Shown here piece after piece: positions 23,777 through 30,068 of a DNA stretch of 64,000 nucleotides (within the stretch, counting starts at the first letter, position 1; every line of letters starts with the position of its first letter). The translations under genes and the position numbers were made by a program. The notes under the pieces were generated by a model. That model saw only the letters and a list, made by a program, of their open reading frames with translations. It made no database searches and was not told the origin of the DNA. The DNA is taken from positions 1-64,000 of the forward strand of contig NZ_BBNM01000015.1 of the NCBI RefSeq assembly GCF_000760595.1, read 5' to 3'. The DNA comes from Acinetobacter soli (GTDB lineage: Bacteria; Pseudomonadota; Gammaproteobacteria; Pseudomonadales; Moraxellaceae).

Positions 23777-24079
23777 ATGATCGCAACATTGAACAAAACT
23801 AAAACTGCTTTATCTATCAATAAACAAGAATTTAAAGCAGCATTAACAAAAATTGGTGCTGCGATCGATAAACAAATAGCAGCACTTAAAAAGGGTAAGC
23901 AAAGTTATGATGCATCCGAAATGGCGCGCGAGATCATAGCTGAAGCGAATATCTTTGAAGCAATAATTGAAGGTGTCAATGAAGCAGAAAACACAAATTT
24001 AAAGCTCACCGACATAACAAACCTAGAGACAGCTCAAGAATGGATTGATGATTTTTTAGAGACCTATTCAAATAAGTAA
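23777..24079 (+). CDS. Hypothetical protein co-transcribed with the repressor
   Basis: I do not recognise this 100-residue protein (MIATLNKTKTALSINKQEFK). It is helical and mildly acidic toward the end, without membrane segments or clear motifs. It starts 16 bases after the repressor stop behind AAGGAAAG, and a terminator follows at 24114. It is probably expressed in the lysogen from the repressor promoter, which makes superinfection exclusion or phage defence reasonable guesses. Neither is shown by the sequence. Confidence 0.6.
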   Translation: MIATLNKTKTALSINKQEFKAALTKIGAAIDKQIAALKKGKQSYDASEMAREIIAEANIFEAIIEGVNEAENTNLKLTDITNLETAQEWIDDFLETYSNK

Positions 24080-24113
24080 TTGTTATTAAAATTTTAATTA
24101 TATAAAAAATACC

Positions 24114-24141
24114 AAATCCGGCATTCTGTCGGATTTTTTTC
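24114..24141 (+). terminator. Terminator of the repressor operon
   Basis: A 7-bp stem (24114-24120 with 24130-24136, nine-base loop) is followed by a T-run on the plus strand. Confidence 0.75.
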
Positions 24142-24180
24142 GCTAGAAACAAAATGTATTTATAAAAATAACTATATTTT

Positions 24181-24222
24181 ATAGTTGATACTATTGACTG
24201 TATTTATAGTTTTAACTATATT
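24181..24222 (+). promoter_or_regulatory. Repressor-controlled rightward early promoter with two operators
   Basis: TTGACT (24194-24199) and TATATT (24217-24222) are exactly 17 bases apart. ATAGTTTTAACTAT at 24206-24219 is identical to operator 1 and lies in the spacer and -10. A second site, ATAGTTGATACTAT (24181-24194), abuts the -35. The two starts are 25 bases apart, similar to the spacing in the immunity region. Confidence 0.75.
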
Positions 24223-24239
24223 GATTTCATCAAGACAAC

Positions 24240-24278
24240 AAAAAGCCCCGCCGACTCTCACATCAAACAGGGCTTTTT
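24240..24278 (+). terminator. Hairpin in the leader of the rightward early operon
   Basis: A 9-bp stem (24240-24248 with 24270-24278) with a 21-base loop has A- and T-runs as its outer arms. It lies between the promoter and the first gene, so it may act as an attenuator or be a terminator shared with the opposite direction. Confidence 0.5.
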
Positions 24279-24295
24279 ATACGATGGAGTTCATT

Positions 24296-24742
24296 ATGGA
24301 ACAAAACACAATAAATCACAACAGACCGAGCATACAGCTTCGCTTAAAGCATGTTGCTGTGGGTTCTGCCCTATTGTTCGGCTTGTCTGGCGCATATGCC
24401 ATTGTCACCGAAAAAAAAGAGCCTCGCGCTACTTTCCCTATTACCCAGCCTTCTAATTACGGCATTGCTGCAATCACGCTTGATAGCAAACACTCAGGTA
24501 AAGCAGTCATTAAGCTTGATGGTTTCTTTGTTTACACAAGCTTCGACTTTGCAACTCACAACGATGATCTAGGTGTGCCATGTTCATCACGCGAAGTGGT
24601 TGAAATCACAAATCTTGCGATTGATCGTATCACCTCGCTCTCTGGCCACGAATACAACGACTTCACTGTCAGTGAAGATCATCGAAATATCAACACTCTC
24701 ATTGAAACCCACATTGAGAAAAATCACTTAGGGGGTGTGTGA
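24296..24742 (+). CDS. Hypothetical membrane-anchored early phage protein
   Basis: The 148-residue protein starts at the ATG at 24296, with GGAG 6 bases upstream. A membrane helix or uncleaved signal occupies about 20-38 (VAVGSALLFGLSGAYAIV), followed by a soluble region with ITLDSKHSGKAVIKLDG and SSREVVEITNLAIDRIT. It resembles no family I can name. It is the first gene after the second repressor-controlled promoter and overlaps the next gene by one base. Confidence 0.6.
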   Translation: MEQNTINHNRPSIQLRLKHVAVGSALLFGLSGAYAIVTEKKEPRATFPITQPSNYGIAAITLDSKHSGKAVIKLDGFFVYTSFDFATHNDDLGVPCSSREVVEITNLAIDRITSLSGHEYNDFTVSEDHRNINTLIETHIEKNHLGGV

Positions 24743-25026
24743 TGGTCTCTTCTATCCAATCACCAGAAGTAATCAACTTCGGGAAATTTAAGGGCACGCC
24801 ACTCAATGAGCTGAAACCAAGTTATGTGCACTGGCTGTTAAAACTCGAAAATCTTAATTCTGATTTACGCGAAAAACTTGAAGCAATTGATGCAGAGCGT
24901 GAACGTAAATTTCAAAGACGTAAAGCTGCTGCAATCATGTTTAGCAAACCTTGCTTTCAACGTGACCGTTATTCCGCTAATCAACGCATTGCATATAACA
25001 ATGCTAAATATAATAAGGGGTTATAA
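24742..25026 (+). CDS. DUF3820 / ExoX C-terminal-like protein
   Basis: The protein has 94 residues, starting at the ATG at 24742 after a G-rich ribosome site. It contains VINFGKFKGTPLNELKPSYVHWLL, the FGKxKGxxLxExxxxYxxWLL pattern of DUF3820 and of the C-terminal domain of exodeoxyribonuclease X. The rest is a basic helical tail (ERERKFQRRKAA). It has no nuclease domain of its own. Next to the Sak4-like ATPase it may be a recombination partner or DNA-binding accessory (inference). Confidence 0.72.
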   Translation: MVSSIQSPEVINFGKFKGTPLNELKPSYVHWLLKLENLNSDLREKLEAIDAERERKFQRRKAAAIMFSKPCFQRDRYSANQRIAYNNAKYNKGL

Positions 25027-25028
25027 AA

Positions 25029-26189
25029 ATGGCTATTCAAGTATTTACTCCTGAAAAAACATTACTCGTTGAAAGCGTGATTTGTTATCTATATACCGAT
25101 CCCGGTCTAGGTAAAAGCGCGATTGCACATACAGCAAACAAGCCTGTAATTTTTGATTTTGATAAAGGTCAACATCGTGTAGCTGCGGAATTGCGACGCG
25201 GAACAATCATCCGTATGGATAGCTGGTTTGATCTTGAGAACTTAAAAGATGACTTTTATTCAGAGTTCAACACAATAGTCGCTGACACCGTAGGCGCTAT
25301 GCTGGATTCAATCAAGGATCAGCTTTCCAAAAATAGTGACAATCTACAGCGTGATAAAACCCTAACTTTAAAAGCACAGGGCCTAGCTGGTACCAAATTT
25401 ATGAACATGGTTCGAAAATGGCAATCGCTGGGTAAAGACGTTGTTTTTATCGCACATGCTGTTGAAGAAGAAGCCGGCAAGGAAAAATTAAAAGTTTATC
25501 GCCCGGATCTTGCGGGCAAGAACAGAAACTTACTTTATCGTATGGCTGATGTGATGGGATATCTCCACTCCACAACAGACCAAAATGGAGATTCAATACG
25601 TACGATTTTGTTTAATCCATCACCAACACACCATGGTAAGAACTCGGGTCGTCTAGGCTTTATCCAGAAAATTGAAGGCAGTGAAGATATTTGCACGGGA
25701 CAGGTACCTGTTCCTGAACTTTTACGCTCACCCACTTTTTTAGCTGATTTACTAAAGCAGGCTAAAGACCACATCAACACATTGACACCTGTTCAAGCTG
25801 CTGAAATCAAAGCACAAGCAGAATTGAACAATTTTAAGCAATCTTGTTTAGAAGCCAATCACGCTGGTGATTTAAACCAACTCACCGAATCATTAGATAA
25901 AGAGCACGCCTACTATCAAAGCATGCGCCAAGCGTTAAAAGCGCAAGCTGAATCTATGAAGTGTACTTTCGACAAAGAGCGTAACAAATGGATAAACCCT
26001 CCTGAATTCAAAGGAATCTCTGACGCTCAGCGCGACCAGCTCCAAGAATTCATTGCTGAGCGTGGACTCGATACTCGTACTGTGTGTGAGCACTTAGGAA
26101 TCGATTCACTCATGCAGATTGAAGTTTCGCAGTTAAACGCTGTGCAAAAAGAGATAAAGCAAATCCAACAACGGGGAGTTAGTTCTTGA
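25029..26189 (+). CDS. AAA_24 RecA-like ATPase, Sak4-like recombination protein
   Basis: The 386-residue protein has Walker A TDPGLGKSAIA (about 23-33), then FDFDKGQHRV and a Walker B-like NTIVADTVGAML (about 82-93). GKDVVFIAHAVEE and a KNRNLLYRMADVMGYL segment follow. This is the AAA_24 family that includes Sak4-type single-strand annealing ATPases of phages. Residues beyond about 260 form a helical extension unlike short Sak4 proteins. It probably drives phage recombination or replication-coupled repair. No separate SSB gene is visible in the operon. Confidence 0.82.
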   Translation: MAIQVFTPEKTLLVESVICYLYTDPGLGKSAIAHTANKPVIFDFDKGQHRVAAELRRGTIIRMDSWFDLENLKDDFYSEFNTIVADTVGAMLDSIKDQLSKNSDNLQRDKTLTLKAQGLAGTKFMNMVRKWQSLGKDVVFIAHAVEEEAGKEKLKVYRPDLAGKNRNLLYRMADVMGYLHSTTDQNGDSIRTILFNPSPTHHGKNSGRLGFIQKIEGSEDICTGQVPVPELLRSPTFLADLLKQAKDHINTLTPVQAAEIKAQAELNNFKQSCLEANHAGDLNQLTESLDKEHAYYQSMRQALKAQAESMKCTFDKERNKWINPPEFKGISDAQRDQLQEFIAERGLDTRTVCEHLGIDSLMQIEVSQLNAVQKEIKQIQQRGVSS

Positions 26190-26329
26190 AGTTCAGATAC
26201 TCGTCGCAGTCCAGAACACTCATTGTGTTCGGCAGAAAAATGGATCACATCTTTGAAAATGTGAATGCATCAGAAATCGAATCATTGATTTGTGATGCAA
26301 AGTTTAAAGAAGCGCGTTGGAGAAAATGA
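26186..26329 (+). CDS. Small hypothetical protein, TTG start
   Basis: A 47-residue frame starts at TTG 26186 with GGGGAG 7 bases upstream and overlaps the stop of the ATPase gene. It ends TGA at 26329. The product is basic at first (MKFRYSSQSRTLIVFGRKM), then helical with SEIESLICDAKFKEARW. An ATG at 26240 is the alternative start. No family is recognised; the coupled start and good ribosome site are the support. Confidence 0.5.
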   Translation: MKFRYSSQSRTLIVFGRKMDHIFENVNASEIESLICDAKFKEARWRK

Positions 26330-26336
26330 GCAACTA

Positions 26337-26375
26337 TTTGCGCATAAATTTAAATAAATCATGTTTATGCGCAAA
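26337..26375. repeat. Perfect 12-bp inverted repeat
   Basis: TTTGCGCATAAA (26337-26348) and its exact complement (26364-26375) flank a 15-base AT-rich loop, just upstream of the 26398 gene. There is no T-run, so it is more like an operator or an RNA structure than a terminator. Confidence 0.7.
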
Positions 26376-26397
26376 ATTATTCTCAAAAGGTGAAGTT

Positions 26398-26568
26398 ATG
26401 AAAAGCAAAATGTCTAAAGAAGATTTTCTATCAATTCTTAGCGGTTTATTTGATGCACATACAGGAAATAGCCATTTTGACGAAGAGGCTTGGCTAGAAG
26501 ATTGGGAAAAAGGCAAAGACCCAGTGGCAGCTTTCTACGATGAATATCCAGAATATGATGATTTGTGA
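26398..26568 (+). CDS. Small acidic hypothetical protein
   Basis: The 56-residue protein starts at the ATG at 26398 behind AGG at 7 bases. An earlier in-frame ATG at 26326 would run through the inverted repeat and is less likely. The sequence is acidic (15 Asp/Glu against 5 Lys), for example EEAWLEDWEKGKD and EYPEYDDL. Small acidic early phage proteins include anti-restriction and anti-CRISPR proteins, but nothing specific identifies it as one. Confidence 0.55.
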   Translation: MKSKMSKEDFLSILSGLFDAHTGNSHFDEEAWLEDWEKGKDPVAAFYDEYPEYDDL

Positions 26569-26577
26569 GGCAATGCG

Positions 26578-27042
26578 ATGATATTCCCAAAACAACTAAA
26601 CGACATGAAACCCCGGGAGCGCTGGGATTGGTATGAACGTCAAAAGCAAATCTTGCGTGATGCAGCCAAGAATGGTGTGAAGGTTGAATTAACTGCTGAA
26701 CTATCAGAATGCTTCATGTTCATGAATGATCTAACTGAGCTCAAGCACTGCCAAATGATAGCAATGCATAACAATGCCATGACAGCGATTGGCTCGGCAT
26801 TGATTGAGCAAGATGATGAAATGCGTAATGAATGGTTATTGAATACTTTTGAACAGGCAGATGATCCAACATATCAAATGTATAAAGATGCTCAAGCATT
26901 CTTTGATCGCAAAAGCCTACCTTTTCCCGAATCTATATCAGAGCATCGGCAGAACATTGAAAAGCAAAAATCGATTTTTGATGAAGATAAAGCCAAATTT
27001 GAAATTTGGTACCAAGAAAATATTGTGCCGATTTTGAAGTAA
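26578..27042 (+). CDS. Hypothetical early phage protein
   Basis: The 154-residue protein begins MIFPKQLNDMKPRERWDWYER and is helical throughout, with a charged middle and a C-terminal DKAKFEIWYQENIVP. No motif or family is recognised. It follows the acidic small gene by nine bases and precedes the excisionase-like gene, in the rightward early operon. Confidence 0.58.
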   Translation: MIFPKQLNDMKPRERWDWYERQKQILRDAAKNGVKVELTAELSECFMFMNDLTELKHCQMIAMHNNAMTAIGSALIEQDDEMRNEWLLNTFEQADDPTYQMYKDAQAFFDRKSLPFPESISEHRQNIEKQKSIFDEDKAKFEIWYQENIVPILK

Positions 27043-27057
27043 TAAAAGGAGATTAAA

Positions 27058-27228
27058 ATGTCTTGGTATTCTTTAAGACAGTTAGCTAAAGAGCTTGGTA
27101 TGGCTCCAAATACATTTAAAAAATACTATTTGGAGAAATACCCACCAGATCGAGAGTCCAAAACCTATAAAGGATGGACTTCACAATCAGTTGAAAAAAT
27201 CAAAGTAGAAATTCAAGGCGCTAATTAG
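27058..27228 (+). CDS. Excisionase-like small DNA-binding protein
   Basis: The 56-residue protein has a MerR/AlpA-like helix-turn-helix (SLRQLAKELGMAPNTFKKYY) followed by a basic wing with KTYKGWTSQSVEKIKVE. AAAGGAG precedes its ATG. It is the last gene of the rightward operon and lies one gene from the integrase, so a role as excisionase (Xis) is likely. It is on the opposite strand from int, and a 7-bp terminator hairpin overlaps its stop. An AlpA-type regulator is the alternative. Confidence 0.6.
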   Translation: MSWYSLRQLAKELGMAPNTFKKYYLEKYPPDRESKTYKGWTSQSVEKIKVEIQGAN

Positions 27229-27238
27229 GCGCCTTTAT
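27215..27238. terminator. Terminator between convergent xis-like and FRG genes
   Basis: A 7-bp stem AAGGCGC/GCGCCTT (27215-27221 with 27229-27235, seven-base loop) includes the stop codon of the xis-like gene and is followed by a short T-run. It can serve both directions. Confidence 0.65.
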
Positions 27239-28254
27239 TCGAAGTATTCAAAATTTTCATAATTTATAATATCTTTTGTATGTATTGCAGCCCCATAAGC
27301 TCCTCTAAATAAATGACAAGCATTAAAATTATGAGCATTGCAGTATCGATATAATTTTGGCAAGTGGTCAAATTTTAAATTTATTTTAAGTAATCTATGA
27401 TGGAAATTAAAGATTTCTAATAATTTGCTTAAAGAATGTGGTTCAAAACTAACACCCCCATCACTAATCATTGATACCAAAATAGCCATATTAGTTTCTA
27501 TATAGGTTAAAACACCTTGTTGATGAGAAATATGCTGATTAATACCTTTTGGTAAATCAAGAACTTTAAGATTATCACCTAATTCATCTGGAAACTTCTC
27601 GTAATTTAAAACCCAAATACTTATTTTTTTGTTTAAATCATATTTTTTGCTCAAAGCACTAGAATTTGCAAAGTAACATGCCACAAATGGATTTTTTGAC
27701 CAATCCAGTAATCTAGTTTCTACGCCATAATGCTGTGCAAATGCAGCAAGCTCAAAAAAATCATCGCTGAACCAATCAGTTGCACTATGACTACTGTAAT
27801 CTCTACCGAAATATTGGTTAATCTTTAAAAACTGCTTTTGTCTGAGTTCATTACCATCTGAAGGAAGTTGAACTCCAGCAAGATCACATGAATCTTGAAA
27901 TTTCTTAAGTAATTTGTATTCTCTATCATGCTCTGAGAATAAGTTATCAAATTTATAGGTATTATTATTTTCACCTCTAAACAATGTAGGTTTTAAATCC
28001 CATATACTGTCTCCATGTCCCCTAAAAATAATATTTTTATCTGATATTAATTTTTCCTTTACTTGAACATTCTTTAGAATATCAAATTCCGAATTATACT
28101 CTTGATCCTCATTTTCTAATCTTAATCTTGTCATTAAGAAATCAATAATCTGAGTATCAGGTCTTAACAAATTAATGAATTCATCAAAACAATCTACGTC
28201 TAATTCGTAATATCCCTCTTTTATTTTCGATTTTTTATAAAATTTATTATGCAT
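27235..28254 (-). CDS. FRG-domain protein, prophage cargo (possible defence gene)
   Basis: The 339-residue protein carries an FRG domain: IIFRGHGDSIWDLKPTLFRG (about 75-95) with the name-giving Phe-Arg-Gly, then HYGVETRLLDWSKNPFVACYFA (about 175-195), as in the family. The N- and C-terminal parts are unassigned. FRG proteins are frequent in defence loci and on prophages. I chose the ATG at 28254, because the upstream ATGs lie deeper in the integrase gene. Its start overlaps the integrase end by eight bases, so the two could be expressed together. Its low GC content differs from the neighbours and suggests recent gain. Confidence 0.8.
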   Translation of the reverse strand: MHNKFYKKSKIKEGYYELDVDCFDEFINLLRPDTQIIDFLMTRLRLENEDQEYNSEFDILKNVQVKEKLISDKNIIFRGHGDSIWDLKPTLFRGENNNTYKFDNLFSEHDREYKLLKKFQDSCDLAGVQLPSDGNELRQKQFLKINQYFGRDYSSHSATDWFSDDFFELAAFAQHYGVETRLLDWSKNPFVACYFANSSALSKKYDLNKKISIWVLNYEKFPDELGDNLKVLDLPKGINQHISHQQGVLTYIETNMAILVSMISDGGVSFEPHSLSKLLEIFNFHHRLLKINLKFDHLPKLYRYCNAHNFNACHLFRGAYGAAIHTKDIINYENFEYFE

Positions 28255-29404
28255 TTTGATTAAGCCATCCTTCCACTTCATTCGCATACCAAGTCATAAG
28301 TTCAACTCGTTCATCCCAATACTCGGCACGATTATAAATTTTACTTGTTTTATCCGCTTTAGTTGATTTATTAACATGAGCAATTTGATAATCGATGACT
28401 TCACCACGGAACAATTTACTTTCATTTGCATGTGTAGAAAAAAGTGATCGGAAGCCATGTGTCACCATGGTATCTTCATATCCCATGCGCTTGATCATGG
28501 TTAAAACAGCCTCAGAGGTCATATGCTCGTATGGCTTACCACGCTTTTTAAAGATATACCCTTCATCTGTTTTTACACTTTCTAGCTCTTTGAACAACGA
28601 ATAGATTTGCGGTACTAATGGCACCATTAATTCCTTTCTTCTTTTCATACGATCTGCAGGAATAATCCAGACCTTGTTTTCAAAATCAATCTCACCAGAA
28701 TCCCATCGGGCTTTTAATAGTTCTGTTATACGTGTACCCGTATAACAAACAAGAAGCATGGCTATCTTAACTATCGAGCTTGATTGACTTGCATGCATAC
28801 GTTTAAAAAACTCAGGCATTTCGCTCGCAGGTAAACATGGATGACTATCAGACTCATAATCTGGAATAACGTCCTCGACCAGTGTGCACGGATTGCGATC
28901 CGTATAATCTGAAGCTATTGCGAAATCGAAAACCTGTTTACCAAGTCTTAATGCCCGGTTTGCTGTTTCTAATGTGCCCTTTGCAACGATCTCTTTAATT
29001 TTTTTGGATATATGTTTTCTTTCAACTTCATCAATTGGAAGATCTTTAATATCCTCCGTAAGATAGTTAAGCCGGTATTCAACGGTGTAGTAATATTTCG
29101 CACTGGTCCACTGAGACTTCATGATTGCCAACCACTCTTTTACAACCTCATGGACTGGTGGTGAGTTTGCAACTTTGCCTTGAATATCTTGTTTTAATTG
29201 CCTTGCCTGCATCCTGGCTTCTTTACATCCCATTTCGGGATATTCACCGAGCATTTTTTGATTTTGTTTTCCATTCTTACGGTACGACAAAACCCACTTC
29301 TTTTTTCCATTCGGAAATACAGAAACGTTAAGGCCCTCACCGTCAGCCACTGAGTAGCGCAATTCTTTGGGTTTTAGAGATTTTACCTGAGCATCCGAAA
29401 GCAT
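28247..29404 (-). CDS. P4-type tyrosine recombinase (prophage integrase)
   Basis: The 385-residue integrase has the N-terminal DUF4102-type domain (SDAQVKSLKPKELRYSVADG, KKKWVLSYRKNG), a core-binding region (about 95-170) and a catalytic domain. It retains Arg225 (TGTRITELL), His316-x-x-Arg319 (HGFRS), His343 (IAHVNK) and Tyr357 (IYNRAEY). It reads away from the tmRNA gene and probably inserts the phage at the tmRNA 3' end. No ribosome site is seen before the ATG. A perfect palindrome (29406-29422) sits immediately before the start, suggesting control at that point. Confidence 0.96.
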   Translation of the reverse strand: MLSDAQVKSLKPKELRYSVADGEGLNVSVFPNGKKKWVLSYRKNGKQNQKMLGEYPEMGCKEARMQARQLKQDIQGKVANSPPVHEVVKEWLAIMKSQWTSAKYYYTVEYRLNYLTEDIKDLPIDEVERKHISKKIKEIVAKGTLETANRALRLGKQVFDFAIASDYTDRNPCTLVEDVIPDYESDSHPCLPASEMPEFFKRMHASQSSSIVKIAMLLVCYTGTRITELLKARWDSGEIDFENKVWIIPADRMKRRKELMVPLVPQIYSLFKELESVKTDEGYIFKKRGKPYEHMTSEAVLTMIKRMGYEDTMVTHGFRSLFSTHANESKLFRGEVIDYQIAHVNKSTKADKTSKIYNRAEYWDERVELMTWYANEVEGWLNQNA

Positions 29405-29405
29405 G

Positions 29406-29433
29406 TGTTATACCGTATAACATTTGTATAACA
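29406..29433. promoter_or_regulatory. Palindrome and direct half-site at the integrase start
   Basis: TGTTATAC C GTATAACA (29406-29422) with a further GTATAACA at 29426-29433. It directly precedes the integrase ATG and may be an operator, or an arm-type Int/Xis site. Confidence 0.55.
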
Positions 29434-29501
29434 GCTTATCGTGATAAAGTTTGATTATCAATGATCAAGGTGAATTAAGAATGACTAAGCAAAAGGCATT
29501 A

Positions 29502-29537
29502 AAAAAGCCCTAAACCGTTAAGATTTAAGGCTTTTTG
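29502..29537. terminator. Terminator between integrase and tmRNA genes
   Basis: An 8-bp stem AAAAAGCC/GGCTTTTT (29502-29509 with 29529-29536) with an inner TAAA/TTTA pairing has A- and T-run arms. It follows the tmRNA 3' end and may be its terminator. Confidence 0.7.
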
Positions 29538-29578
29538 ATCAAATCTAATCGTATGTGATTAACTTTGATCTAAGTATT

Positions 29579-29601
29579 TGGTGGAGATGGCGGGAGTTGA
29601 A
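29579..29601 (-). other. Probable prophage attachment side (att core) at the tmRNA 3' end
   Basis: The tmRNA T-arm and acceptor end, including the encoded CCA (29579-29581), lies 175 bases from the integrase. Many P4-type integrases use this site. The second copy is not in the window, so the exact core cannot be set. Confidence 0.55.
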
Positions 29602-29938
29602 CCCGCGTCCGCCAGCACTACACTCGAGAATACTACATGCTTAGATATCGTCTATTGATTTAACACCAAGCGACCCGACGAACAGGGTACAAGGCGCGAT
29701 CCTCTAAGTTTGGTATAAAGCCCCGAGGCTTGACTCTATACGGACTTGTGTGCGTGCGCTTCGGTCGGGTTCCTAAACCACAAGTATTCTAGGAAGCGGA
29801 CAAGCTGCCCTTAGGCAGCTAGAGCGTAAGTTTCGTCGTTTGCGACTATAAAAATGCAAATTTTATTTACGAGAGAAAATGCGCTCTCGGCATGCATCTA
29901 TGAGCTTCATCACCAGCGTCGAAGCCAATAACATCCCC
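29579..29938 (-). ncRNA. ssrA: Transfer-messenger RNA (tmRNA)
   Basis: The 360-base RNA begins GGGGATGTTATTGGCTTCGA and ends with the CCA acceptor, with its tRNA-like 3' arm reading GGTTCAACTCCCGCC. The internal tag reads GCA AAC GAC GAA ACT TAC GCT CTA GCT GCC TAA, encoding ANDETYALAA, as in Acinetobacter. It rescues stalled ribosomes with SmpB. The 3' end is the probable prophage insertion site and remains intact. Confidence 0.97.
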
Positions 29939-30068
29939 AGATGAGTTTTACACTATAGCACAACCCTGAAAAATTGCTATGCAATTTATAACCAACTAAA
30001 CAGCAGTCATGTATTTAACCTGATAATTGAGCTACTATTTTATTTTTCAAGACCATCACTATAAAAAT

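Noticed and set aside
26337..26375. A pdif/XerC-XerD site, common on Acinetobacter plasmids
   Set aside because: The arms are separated by 15 bases, not 6, and the arms do not fit XerC/XerD consensus halves.
26326..26400. An earlier ATG (26326) as start of the 56-residue acidic gene
   Set aside because: It would translate the inverted repeat and has no good ribosome site, whereas the ATG at 26398 has AGG at 7 bases.
29579..29640. A separate tRNA gene at the prophage end
   Set aside because: The T-arm and acceptor belong to the tmRNA; no anticodon arm is present in the right distance.
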